Of a DNA stretch of 64,000 nt, positions 19,117 through 27,670 are shown piece after piece; position 1 is the first letter of the stretch, and every line of letters begins with the position of its first letter. The stretch is from contig JBGCFA010000014.1 in assembly GCA_045106675.1 (NCBI GenBank), forward strand, positions 35,567 to 99,566. The letters are read 5' to 3'. Made by a program: the position numbers and the translations under genes. The stretch comes from JBCAWW01 sp045106675. GTDB taxonomy: Bacteria; Bacteroidota; Bacteroidia; J057. The notes under the pieces were generated by a model, which was not told the DNA's origin, made no database searches, and worked only from the letters and a program-made list of their open reading frames with translations.

Positions 19117-21441
19117 TTAGATCGGCTTTTGTAAAATTTCCCAGACGAGGGCTTTGGTCATTTTTTTATCTCCGGCTAGTCGCCGAACGTCATCAAATGA
19201 AAAACGAAAATCACAACCCGCTTGCCAGCGATTACAACCATAGGCAGTTTTGCCTTTTTTGACTTCACCCAAGCCACATTTAGGGCAGCGCAGCACATCT
19301 GGAATATTCGCGCCTGCCACTGGTTTGGGTTCAAAACGAAGATGATGCTCTCCGTCAAAGCGAACTTTACCTGTTAGCTTTTCCTTGCCTTCTCGAAAAC
19401 CTTTTAACTCAGTGGTGGAGCCTTTTTGCAGTAAACGAAGCAGTTGATTGTCAGAGATTTTTTTCTCCATGAAGGCAAAAGGTAGACGAAAACTACAGCC
19501 TTCTTTATAGCGATTGCAGCCATAGGCAGTTTTGCCTTTGAGGAGTTGACCTTTCTCGCATTTGGGGCAAGTTTGGCCTTGCACGCTCTTTTTAGGTTTA
19601 GTAGCCTTCTTTTTAGCTGGCTTAGCGTTCGCCGCAGGCTCGGTATAGGCACTGATGACGGGTCTATAAGCGGCTAAGCGAACCTCCGTAACCAATGAAT
19701 CTACCATATGCTTCATCTCATTGATGAAAACTTTGGCGCTGTACTCACCTGATTCGATGTCCCGCAATTGCTTCTCCCATTTGCCCGTCAGCTCGGCAGA
19801 TTTTAAGAGATCGTTTTGGATGGTGTCAATCAAACTGATACCAGTTTCGGTAGGGAGAATCAGTTTTTTACGTCTGAGGATGTATTTACGTCTGAACAAA
19901 GTTTCAATGATACTGGCTCGCGTAGAAGGTCTGCCGATGCCATTGGCTTTCATGAGATCGCGTAGCTCTTCATCATCAACTTGCTTGCCTGCTGTCTCCA
20001 TTGCTCGCAACAATGTCGCTTCAGAATAGGATTTGGGAGCTTGAGTCATTTTCTCAATCAGACTCGGTTTATGTGGCCCACTTTCGCCTACAGTGAAGGC
20101 CGGCAATATCTTGTCATCCTCTTTCTTGTCGTCTTCCTCCTCCCCTTTGTTGCTTTTTTTCTTGGGATAAAGTACTCGCCAACCGGGTTCGAGGATTTCT
20201 TTGCCCTTAGCGGTGAAGATTACCTCATTGGCTTCGCCTTTGACTAAGGTGTTGGCTACCAGGCAGTCTGGGTAAAAAGCCGCGATGAATCTTCTCGTGA
20301 TAGCATCATAAACCTGCTGTTCCTGTGGCCCGAGGGAGCGTTCCACGCCAGTGGGTATGATAGCATGGTGATCCGTAACCTTTTTGTCATTGAAGACTTT
20401 GGCTGACTTGCGAATTTTCTTCCCTAGAAGTGGCTGCGTAAAGGCTTGATATTGTTGCAAACGACTCAGGATACCCGAGACTTTGGGATAAATATCATTG
20501 GGCAAATAGGTAGTATCTACCCTTGGGTATGTAACTACTTTTTGCTCGTAGAGCTTTTGAGTGATCTTGAGCGTTTGATCGGCAGAGTTGCCAAAGCGTT
20601 TGTTGCAGTGTACCTGTAGGCTCGTCAAATCAAATAGTCTGGGAGGCCCTTCTTTGCCGTTTTTCTTATCCGCAGAAATAATGCCGAAAGGATGTCCATC
20701 TACTTGTGCGAGTAAGGCTTCGCCCTCCTCCTTTTCAGTAAATCGCCCCTTGGTGCAATTAAACGGTACTTCACGGTATAGCGTCTGGAGTTCCCAGAAT
20801 GGTTCAGGCTTAAAATTAACAATCTCATAGTGGCGGTTGACCAGCATCGCTAGGGTAGGGGTCTGGACGCGGCCTACGGACAAGACTTGTTTGTAGCCTC
20901 CATACTTGAGGGTATAAAGCCTTGTGGCGTTCATGCCGAGTAACCAATCACCAATCGCTCGTGAAAAACCCGCATAATAGAGATTGTCAAAATCCTTGCC
21001 GTCCTGCAAATTGTTAAAACCATCTTTGATGGCTTCCGCTGTCAAAGATGAAATCCAAAGTCGCTGAACTGGTCCTTTATATTTTGCCTCCTTGAGTACC
21101 CATCGCTGAATCAATTCCCCTTCTTGCCCGGCATCCCCGCAATTGATCACCACTTCTGCTTGTTGAAAAAGGTTTTGCAGCACTCGAAACTGCTTCTGCA
21201 CACCCGAATCATCTCGTAGTTTGATTTCAAAAACTGGCGGGAGCATCGGAAGCGTATTCAAGTCCCATCTTTTCCAATGAGGTTGATAGTCATCTGGTGC
21301 TTTGAGGGAGCAAAAATGGCCAAAAGTCCAGCTCACGCAGTAGCCATTGCCCTCAAAGTAGCCGTCTCGCTTGGTAGTTGCTCCAAGGATACTGGCTATT
21401 TCTCTCGCTACGCTCGGCTTTTCCGCTACACAGACTTTCAT
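19117..21441 (-). CDS. topB: DNA topoisomerase III (type IA)
   Basis: The TOPRIM domain is at the N-terminus (E7 in AEKPSVAREIA and D103 in CGDAGQEGE), followed by the type IA core with LSVGRVQTPTLAMLV near 187-201 and the active-site Tyr305 in VVTYPRVDTTYLP. Two C-terminal topoisomerase zinc-ribbon-like repeats are present, each with CPKC...KGKTAYGCNR and a second Cys. The enzyme relaxes or decatenates DNA by single-strand passage. At 774 residues it is longer than E. coli TopB because of the tail. It is the first gene of a leftward cluster, divergent from hmgA. Confidence 0.94.
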   Translation of the reverse strand: MKVCVAEKPSVAREIASILGATTKRDGYFEGNGYCVSWTFGHFCSLKAPDDYQPHWKRWDLNTLPMLPPVFEIKLRDDSGVQKQFRVLQNLFQQAEVVINCGDAGQEGELIQRWVLKEAKYKGPVQRLWISSLTAEAIKDGFNNLQDGKDFDNLYYAGFSRAIGDWLLGMNATRLYTLKYGGYKQVLSVGRVQTPTLAMLVNRHYEIVNFKPEPFWELQTLYREVPFNCTKGRFTEKEEGEALLAQVDGHPFGIISADKKNGKEGPPRLFDLTSLQVHCNKRFGNSADQTLKITQKLYEQKVVTYPRVDTTYLPNDIYPKVSGILSRLQQYQAFTQPLLGKKIRKSAKVFNDKKVTDHHAIIPTGVERSLGPQEQQVYDAITRRFIAAFYPDCLVANTLVKGEANEVIFTAKGKEILEPGWRVLYPKKKSNKGEEEDDKKEDDKILPAFTVGESGPHKPSLIEKMTQAPKSYSEATLLRAMETAGKQVDDEELRDLMKANGIGRPSTRASIIETLFRRKYILRRKKLILPTETGISLIDTIQNDLLKSAELTGKWEKQLRDIESGEYSAKVFINEMKHMVDSLVTEVRLAAYRPVISAYTEPAANAKPAKKKATKPKKSVQGQTCPKCEKGQLLKGKTAYGCNRYKEGCSFRLPFAFMEKKISDNQLLRLLQKGSTTELKGFREGKEKLTGKVRFDGEHHLRFEPKPVAGANIPDVLRCPKCGLGEVKKGKTAYGCNRWQAGCDFRFSFDDVRRLAGDKKMTKALVWEILQKPI
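19624..19639 (-). repeat. Hairpin-GAACGCT element
   Basis: On the minus strand GCC-TGC-GGC is followed by GAACGCT, inside topB. Another copy is at 20337-20354 (CCAC-TGGC-GTGG followed by AACGCT, minus strand). Confidence 0.65.
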
Positions 21442-21532
21442 ACCAGCAATTTGCTAAAATGCTGCAAAAGATGCGAAAGGCTTTTTCCCCAACTATTTGT
21501 ACTTTCGTATTTATTGAAAAACCCCCGAAATT

Positions 21533-22699
21533 ATGCCTATATATCATAAACTGGGACAAATTCCTCCCAAACGACATACAATCTTCCGCCAACCCAATGG
21601 CAAACTTTATAATGAGCAACTTTTCGGCACCATCGGTTTTGATGGGATGTCCTCGCTACTCTATCATGTGCATCGACCGACTCAAGTCAAGCAAATCAAT
21701 GAGCCTAAAGATGTTAGCCCTAAAGTAGCAGTGAGCAAAAACATGACTGCGCGTAAGCTAGTGGGTTTTGATCTTCCTGCGGAGAACGATTTTTTGGATA
21801 GTCGCACTCCCATGTTGATCAATAGTGATATCCATATTGGTTTAGCGGCTCCTAAAAAGTCGATGACATCTTACTTTTACAAGAATGCGGATGCCGATGA
21901 GATGTTATTCATTCACCATGGTACGGGTACGCTCAAAACTATCATGGGCAATATCTCTTTTGAGTATGGTGATTATCTGATCATACCGCGTGGGATGATT
22001 TATCAGATCGAGTTCGATACCGAAGACAACCGGATCCTTTACGCAGAATCATTTGATCCGATTTACACCCCCAAGCGCTATCGCAATTGGTTTGGACAGC
22101 TTTTGGAACATAGTCCTTTTTGCGAGCGTGACTACAAATTACCGGAGGTGCTAGAGACGCATGATGAGGAAGGTGATTTTATCATGAAGATCAAGAAGCA
22201 AGGCATGCTGCATGAATTGGTTTATGCGCATCATCCTTTTGATGTAATCGGTTGGGATGGTTATAACTTCCCTTATGGCTTCTCTATCCACAATTTTGAG
22301 CCGATTACAGGTCGCGTGCATCAACCACCGCCCGTCCACCAGACTTTTGAAACTAAAGCTTTTGTGATTTGCTCCTTTTGTCCACGGATGTATGATTATC
22401 ATCCGCAGGCGATTCCTGCTCCATACAATCACTCCAATATTGACTCAGACGAAATGCTCTATTACGTCGATGGCGACTTTATGAGCCGCAACGATATTGA
22501 TCAAGGCTATATCACTTTACATCCGGGCGGGATTCCTCATGGACCGCATCCAGGTGCCTATGAGCGCAGTATCGGCAAAAAAGAAACAGGCGAATTGGCC
22601 GTGATGATTGATACTTTCAAGCCATTGCAAGTAACTGAGGCTGCTGTCAAATTAGATGATGGTAAGTACTATCAGTCTTGGTTGGAAGGGAGTCATTGA
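21533..22699 (+). CDS. hmgA: Homogentisate 1,2-dioxygenase
   Basis: This cupin-fold dioxygenase of tyrosine and phenylalanine catabolism opens homogentisate to maleylacetoacetate using Fe(II). It shows the family's YHKLGQIPPKRHTIFRQPNG start, GTGTLKTIMGNISFEYGDY, NFPYGFSIHNFEPITGRVHQ and the iron-binding region DEMLYYVDGDF ... LHPGGIPHGPHPGAYE. At 388 residues it is the shorter bacterial type. It is divergent from topB with 91 bases between them; no other hmg genes are adjacent. A hairpin terminator follows. Confidence 0.93.
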   Translation: MPIYHKLGQIPPKRHTIFRQPNGKLYNEQLFGTIGFDGMSSLLYHVHRPTQVKQINEPKDVSPKVAVSKNMTARKLVGFDLPAENDFLDSRTPMLINSDIHIGLAAPKKSMTSYFYKNADADEMLFIHHGTGTLKTIMGNISFEYGDYLIIPRGMIYQIEFDTEDNRILYAESFDPIYTPKRYRNWFGQLLEHSPFCERDYKLPEVLETHDEEGDFIMKIKKQGMLHELVYAHHPFDVIGWDGYNFPYGFSIHNFEPITGRVHQPPPVHQTFETKAFVICSFCPRMYDYHPQAIPAPYNHSNIDSDEMLYYVDGDFMSRNDIDQGYITLHPGGIPHGPHPGAYERSIGKKETGELAVMIDTFKPLQVTEAAVKLDDGKYYQSWLEGSH

Positions 22700-22705
22700 T
22701 GCGGA

Positions 22706-22722
22706 TAAGCGTTCCGCGCAGC
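22706..22722 (-). repeat. Hairpin-GAACGCTT element, intergenic
   Basis: On the minus strand CGC-TGC-GCG is followed by GAACGCTT. It lies 6 bases after the hmgA stop, outside any gene. Confidence 0.7.
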
Positions 22723-22757
22723 GATCGTGGATAATCGAGTCCTATGGATTTGAATGA

Positions 22758-22807
22758 AGACTGACAGAGTAATAAGCATTTTGCTGAGAACTTTGTCAGT
22801 CTTTTTG
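22758..22807 (+). terminator. Terminator after hmgA
   Basis: AAGACTGACA (22758-22767) pairs perfectly with TGTCAGTCTT (22795-22804), followed by TTT. The loop is long at 27 bases. Confidence 0.6.
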
Positions 22808-22841
22808 TTTCATGTTTTCAGCTTCGGCATGCATGCCGAAC

Positions 22842-24185
22842 CTACTCCCCCAAATGAACCTTTGGTCTCGGGATCAAAAACAACTCAGTTTGCCGCCCAT
22901 CAATATAGCGTACCCTCTCCCCATCAAAAAAGGCGTCTTCCTCCATCATCATGCGGATCTCTTTGTCCCATTCGGGGATGAAAACTGCGGTATTGAGTTC
23001 GATGGAGTAAGCAGTATTGGGGTACATTGGATAGTCTCCGCGATGCGGAACGCCACCTTGTTGGTCCCAAAGCCCAATTGTAGGGCCCGCACCATGTCCA
23101 TGATAACCAATCGGATGAGTATAGATGGTGGGTTTTAAGCTTTCGCTTTTAGCTTGTGCTAGCGCTCCTAGAAGGATTTGATTACCGCTTTTGCCAGTTT
23201 CAAACTGACTCGTCAGTATGTCCATCAGTCGTAAGCCCTTGGCGAACGCTTGGACTAGATAGACAGGAGCCTCTGTTTCACCCGCTTTGAGGATGTAGGC
23301 ATTTTCTTGGGTGTCAGTATTGAGTCCGAGGTAGGTGATGCCAAAATCTACATGGATCAAATCTCCAGGCTGGATGATTTGTTGATCTGGCCGCTTGGAG
23401 AAGGATCGAAGGTGATCAAAGTTTTCGGGATCGTGACGCTGGATATCTACCGTTGGATGAAACCAAGCGTCTAGACCGAGCTGATTGATGCGGTTGCGAT
23501 AGTACCAGACTACCTCATCGGTGCTCGTAACGCTCGGCTGGATGACCTTTTCTGAAAAGCCTTCGGCTATGATCTCATGTGCGATCCGGCAAACTTGTTG
23601 GTAAACGACCATCTCTTGGGGCGTGCGGGTTTCAAGCCATCCTACGGCCAAGCGTTCGGCGGAGACGAGACGATCTTGATACTGCTTGGGCAAGCGAGCC
23701 TGAAACTCGGCATAATGAAATGCACTCATGCCATCAGCAAGGGCAAAATGTTCAGAGCGATTGACGGCAATTTTCTTGGGCTTGCGCTCGGCAATAAGAT
23801 CGACTAATTGTTGCCACTGATCAGGCTGAGTTTCTTTGTCCCAAGCTTTTTTGAAGACTTCGCCTACGTCGTAACGTGCACAGGCAAGGGTTTCCAGCTT
23901 TTCGCCATTGTCATAGACGAGGAGTATGGTCGTTCGGCGAGCCGACATCCAACTAGAAGGTAGCATCGTCTTGAGGACGGGATCTTCATTATATTCTCTT
24001 GAGATCAACACCCACATATCAATGCCTTCGCGCCGCATAAGTTCAGGCAGTACGGTTTCAAAACGATTTTGAAGCCATTGATCCTTTAACTCGCCTCTTT
24101 GTTGGAGGTCGAGGATCTTGGGCATTTGTGCGAAACTACTCAAACTAATAAGCAGCAATATGATAATCGAAAGCAGGTTTTTCAT
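22842..24185 (-). CDS. Secreted M24-family metallopeptidase (prolidase / Xaa-Pro aminopeptidase type)
   Basis: A signal peptide (MKNLLSIIILLLISLSSFA) is followed by a creatinase-like N-terminal domain and the pita-bread M24 catalytic domain. The five metal ligands can be placed: Asp in LIHVDFGITYLG, Asp in NTDTQENAY, His in HPIGYHGHGAGP, Glu in SIELNTAVF and Glu in MMMEEDAFF. It is likely periplasmic and releases N-terminal residues next to proline or splits X-Pro dipeptides. It is convergent with hmgA and divergent from the AraC-type gene. Confidence 0.88.
   Translation of the reverse strand: MKNLLSIIILLLISLSSFAQMPKILDLQQRGELKDQWLQNRFETVLPELMRREGIDMWVLISREYNEDPVLKTMLPSSWMSARRTTILLVYDNGEKLETLACARYDVGEVFKKAWDKETQPDQWQQLVDLIAERKPKKIAVNRSEHFALADGMSAFHYAEFQARLPKQYQDRLVSAERLAVGWLETRTPQEMVVYQQVCRIAHEIIAEGFSEKVIQPSVTSTDEVVWYYRNRINQLGLDAWFHPTVDIQRHDPENFDHLRSFSKRPDQQIIQPGDLIHVDFGITYLGLNTDTQENAYILKAGETEAPVYLVQAFAKGLRLMDILTSQFETGKSGNQILLGALAQAKSESLKPTIYTHPIGYHGHGAGPTIGLWDQQGGVPHRGDYPMYPNTAYSIELNTAVFIPEWDKEIRMMMEEDAFFDGERVRYIDGRQTELFLIPRPKVHLGE
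23038..23054 (+). repeat. Hairpin-AACGCC element
   Basis: CCGC-GAT-GCGG is followed by AACGCC inside the M24 gene. A second copy, GCC-CTT-GGC followed by GAACGCT, is at 23235-23250. Confidence 0.65.
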
Positions 24186-24326
24186 ACTATGAAACTACAA
24201 AAAAATGGTTTTGCTGAGGTGCCTATTCTATCCAGCGACCAATTATTTCTCATCCTTATATTCTTGGCAATATTTACGTATTGAGTCATGATACTCTTAA
24301 TCAATATTGTAATAAATTGTATTGAT

Positions 24327-25166
24327 ATGATTCAAGCGCATCAACAATTCGACTTATTAGGGAAAAAGATTTTTGAAAAGGCCGTTTTACAGCCGCCCTT
24401 TCGGATACCAGCAGAAATGCCCAATGAAGCTTGCTTTTATTATATCGTTTCGGGTTGTGCCGAAGTGATCACGCCAATGGGCACTATCACAGGAGAGGCC
24501 AATGAAGGAATCGTGCTCAAATGCGGCAACTATTTCAATGATTACCTCAATGGAGTGGAGGGAGAGTTCTGCGAAGCAGTAGCGGTACACTTTTACCCGG
24601 AGGTACTCAAATTGATCTATGACAAAGATTTTCCGGACTTTTTGTTGGAGGTGGAAAACGCTAAGCCGATAAAACTGGAGAAGATTGCAGGCTCTCAACT
24701 CTTAAAAAGTTATGTAGATGGTTTAGGCTTCTATTTTGAAAATCCGGCACTGGTGAGTGATGAACTCCTGAAGCTGAAACTCAAAGAATTAATCTTATTA
24801 TTGGCTAAGACGGATAATGCAGAGACGATCCGGATGTTGATTACGGGGATGTTTGCGCCCGCTGAACTAGATTTCAAAGGAATGATAGAGGCGAATCTTT
24901 ATAATAATTTGAGCTTGGAGGAATTGGCATTTTTAGCTGGATTCAGTTTGTCTTCTTTTAAGCGAGAGTTTGTTAAGCATTATGACCAATCTCCGGCCAA
25001 GTATATCAAGCAGCGTAAACTCGAAAAAGCGGCAAAATTGCTAAAGGCAACAGAGCTTCGAATCTCTGAAGTGGCCTATGAGTGCGGGTTTGTCGATTTG
25101 GCTCATTTCTCTAAGTCTTTTCAGCAATTTTACCATGTTTCCCCCTCGAATTATCGTTTGGACTAA
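24327..25166 (+). CDS. AraC-family transcriptional regulator
   Basis: The C-terminal 100 residues hold two helix-turn-helix units of the AraC family (LSLEELAFLAGFSLSSFKRE and ISEVAYECGFVDLAHFSKSF, then YHVSPSNYR). The N-terminal part is a cupin-like sensing domain of unknown ligand. I prefer the ATG at 24327 (MIQAHQQFDLLG) because the extra 13 residues from the in-frame ATG at 24288 are hydrophobic and unlike the family; that longer start cannot be excluded. The SRPBCC gene follows 98 bases downstream and is a reasonable target. Confidence 0.88.
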   Translation: MIQAHQQFDLLGKKIFEKAVLQPPFRIPAEMPNEACFYYIVSGCAEVITPMGTITGEANEGIVLKCGNYFNDYLNGVEGEFCEAVAVHFYPEVLKLIYDKDFPDFLLEVENAKPIKLEKIAGSQLLKSYVDGLGFYFENPALVSDELLKLKLKELILLLAKTDNAETIRMLITGMFAPAELDFKGMIEANLYNNLSLEELAFLAGFSLSSFKREFVKHYDQSPAKYIKQRKLEKAAKLLKATELRISEVAYECGFVDLAHFSKSFQQFYHVSPSNYRLD

Positions 25167-25264
25167 ATTGACAAGGCATTGGACGGATCGGCAAAACTTT
25201 CCGGTCTTGACTGATTCATCTTTGTAGGGTATTCAATAAGCAACACCCTTAAAACTAATTTAAG

Positions 25265-25852
25265 ATGAAACCATTCCTCAAAATCAGTCTTTTATTTAGC
25301 CTTACTGTCTTAGGTTTTAGCTTCCTCCATGCCCAAGAAAAGGTGCAGGAATTTACGGTTTCTCATGTGATTCATGCTCCTGCCGACAAAGTTTGGGCGG
25401 TAGTAGGTGAAGATTATGGTGCCATCGCAAATTCACATCCCAAGATTATCAGTTCTGACTACATCAATGGTTCGCTGCAAGCGGGCGAAGGTGCCGAGCG
25501 TGTCTGCAATTTCAATGAAAGCGGCACCAAGTACCTCAAGGAAAAGCAAGTCAACTATGATCCGACTAATTACACTTTCACCAATCAGGTATATCAAGCT
25601 GGTAAATTTCCAGTTGATCCAGCGAACACATTTGCGGTTTACCGTGTGGAGCCGATTGATGATAATTCTTGCCGCTTTGTTTTCGAGATGACGTATCGTA
25701 CCATTCCCCCAATGATGGGAGGCATGATGAAAAGAAGTTTCAAGAGCTTGGTTGCAGATTATGCAGTAGCGGTTGAGCATCACGTCAATACTGGCGAAAA
25801 GGTCAATAAAGATAATTTTAAGCAGCTGAAGCGTGAAATTTCTGCTAGATAG
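25265..25852 (+). CDS. Secreted SRPBCC (START-like) domain protein
   Basis: A signal peptide ends near residue 23 (SFLHAQ). The remainder is a polyketide-cyclase/START-like hydrophobic-pocket domain (VSHVIHAPADKVWAVVGEDY near 32, RFVFEMTYRTIPPMMGGMM near 138). Members bind small lipids or aromatic ligands, or act on them; no catalytic residues can be assigned. It is probably periplasmic. It sits between an AraC regulator and a flavoprotein, and is bounded downstream by a strong inverted repeat. Confidence 0.78.
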   Translation: MKPFLKISLLFSLTVLGFSFLHAQEKVQEFTVSHVIHAPADKVWAVVGEDYGAIANSHPKIISSDYINGSLQAGEGAERVCNFNESGTKYLKEKQVNYDPTNYTFTNQVYQAGKFPVDPANTFAVYRVEPIDDNSCRFVFEMTYRTIPPMMGGMMKRSFKSLVADYAVAVEHHVNTGEKVNKDNFKQLKREISAR

Positions 25853-25864
25853 GAGGCATTTTTA

Positions 25865-25910
25865 AAATACATAGACACAGGAATCCACCTATCTCTGTGT
25901 CTATGTATTT
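25865..25910. terminator. Long perfect inverted repeat, likely bidirectional terminator
   Basis: AAATACATAGACACAG (25865-25880) pairs perfectly with CTGTGTCTATGTATTT (25895-25910) over 16 bp around a 14-base loop. It follows the SRPBCC stop by 12 bases. No long T-run follows, but the stem itself ends in ATTT. Confidence 0.65.
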
Positions 25911-25963
25911 ACTAAATAAAGCGATTACTGGTCCATTCGGGGAAATTATCCGAACTTGCGTCC

Positions 25964-27511
25964 ATGCCGCAGGAAATCCAGCTTCAAATCCCTCCCAAGT
26001 TTATCGAAGACGAAAGTTTTATTCGCCGTCAAGTGGCGTTTAAACTCAAAATTGAGGAGAATCGGATCAAGCATTTTCAGATCATAAGAAGGTCTATTGA
26101 TGCTCGTAAAAACAAGGCCAGCTATGTTTTGCGCCTTCGTATTTGGGTAGATGAAAACTTTGAACCTGTTGAAAAGACACCTTTTCCTTTACAAGATGTG
26201 AGCAATAAAGCTCCAGTACATATTGTAGGATTAGGTCCAGCAGGCTTATTTGCCGCTTTACATTTGATCAAGCAGGGATTGAAGCCGATTGTCATCGAAC
26301 GCGGAAAAGCAGTGCGTGAACGTCGCCGTGATTTGGCTCGTTTGAACAAAGAAGGTATTGTCAATCCTGATTCAAATTATTGCTTCGGGGAAGGGGGAGC
26401 AGGAACGTTCTCCGACGGAAAACTCTATACTCGCTCTACCAAAAGGGGAGACACCCAGAGTGTGTTGGATGTCTTGGTACAGTTTGGCGCTACAGAAGCA
26501 ATATTGATAGATGCGCACCCTCATATCGGTACCAATAAGCTACCAGGTATCATTCAGAATATGCGGGAAGCGATTTTAGAAGCAGGAGGCGAGATTCATT
26601 TTGATACCAAGCTGACAGATTTTAAGATCGAAAGTGATTGCCTCAAGGCGATACAAGTCAATGGACAAGATTGGTGGCCGGTGGAGGCTTTAATTCTCGC
26701 TACTGGGCATTCTGCACGTAATATATTTGAACTCTTGCATCGAGCGGAGATCGAAATAGAAGCCAAAGCGTTCGCCTTGGGCATAAGAGTCGAACACCCT
26801 CAAGGAATCATCGACCAAATCCAATATCGACAAAGTCCTCGTCATGAAAACCTGCCTGCTGCTTCCTACTCATTGGTCCAGCAGATAGAAGGGAAAGGCG
26901 TTTATTCCTTTTGTATGTGTCCGGGGGGGATTATTTGTCCTGCGGCAACGGGAGGGGACGAAATCGTGGTCAATGGTTGGTCGCCCTCTAAGCGTAATTC
27001 TCCTTTTGCTAATTCGGGGATGGTGGTCGAACTGGGTTTGAAGGACTTTGGTAACGATAATCCTTTAGCTGGAGTGGTATTACAAGCGGAACTTGAGAAG
27101 AGAGCGTTCCAGCATGGAGGTGGCAAACAAGTAGCTCCGGCAGCGCGATTGACTGACTTTTTGAAAAATAAAGTTTCTCCCAGCTTACCTAACTGCTCTT
27201 ACCTCCCCGGTATTACGGCGGTGAATATGCGAGAAGTATTACCTAATAAAATCTTGAAACGTTTGCAAGGCGGTTTTCGACGCTTTGGGGCCAAGATGCA
27301 TGGCTATATCAGTGAAGAGGCGGTAGTAGTCGGAGTCGAGTCACGTACTTCTTCGCCAGTTCGGATTCCCCGAACGCCAGAGAGCCTAATGCACGTACGA
27401 ATAGAAGGCTTATTTCCTTGTGGTGAGGGCGCTGGCTATGCTGGAGGGATCATGTCGGCTGCAATTGATGGTGAAAAATGCGCCAAAGCCGTTGAAAGAT
27501 TTATTTCATAA
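25964..27511 (+). CDS. NAD(P)/FAD-dependent oxidoreductase (uncharacterised flavoprotein family)
   Basis: The N-terminal 80 residues form a small alpha/beta domain typical of this family. A Rossmann dinucleotide fold starts at VHIVGLGPAGLFAALHLIKQ (near 86), followed by the family signature NYCFGEGGAGTFSDGKLYTR and a C-terminal GEGAGYAGGIMSAAIDG FAD-binding segment. Length (515 residues) is normal for this group of cytoplasmic flavin dehydrogenases. The substrate is unknown. The start at 25964 (MPQEIQLQIPPKF) is the first ATG and fits relatives. Confidence 0.87.
   Translation: MPQEIQLQIPPKFIEDESFIRRQVAFKLKIEENRIKHFQIIRRSIDARKNKASYVLRLRIWVDENFEPVEKTPFPLQDVSNKAPVHIVGLGPAGLFAALHLIKQGLKPIVIERGKAVRERRRDLARLNKEGIVNPDSNYCFGEGGAGTFSDGKLYTRSTKRGDTQSVLDVLVQFGATEAILIDAHPHIGTNKLPGIIQNMREAILEAGGEIHFDTKLTDFKIESDCLKAIQVNGQDWWPVEALILATGHSARNIFELLHRAEIEIEAKAFALGIRVEHPQGIIDQIQYRQSPRHENLPAASYSLVQQIEGKGVYSFCMCPGGIICPAATGGDEIVVNGWSPSKRNSPFANSGMVVELGLKDFGNDNPLAGVVLQAELEKRAFQHGGGKQVAPAARLTDFLKNKVSPSLPNCSYLPGITAVNMREVLPNKILKRLQGGFRRFGAKMHGYISEEAVVVGVESRTSSPVRIPRTPESLMHVRIEGLFPCGEGAGYAGGIMSAAIDGEKCAKAVERFIS
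26767..26782 (-). repeat. Hairpin-GAACGCT element
   Basis: On the minus strand GCC-CAA-GGC is followed by GAACGCT. It falls in a conserved protein stretch (AKAFALGIRVEHPQG), so it arose by base choice rather than by insertion. Another copy is at 27103-27117 (CCA-TGC-TGG followed by AACGCT, minus strand). Confidence 0.65.
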
Positions 27512-27670
27512 TCAAATCACGCAAAAATATTACTTCAATATTAGCGACTAAACTAGCTTTATGGCTTATTCGGACTGCCGATTATTCCATATTTGGCTAA
27601 TTTACGATCATTTTAACTACTGATCTTACATCTGGGGGTGTAATAAGTAAGTTTTTTGTACGATTGTGCT

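Noticed and set aside
22754..23138. Plus-strand open frames over the end of the M24 gene
   Set aside because: They run antisense to the conserved catalytic region of the peptidase and have no protein features.
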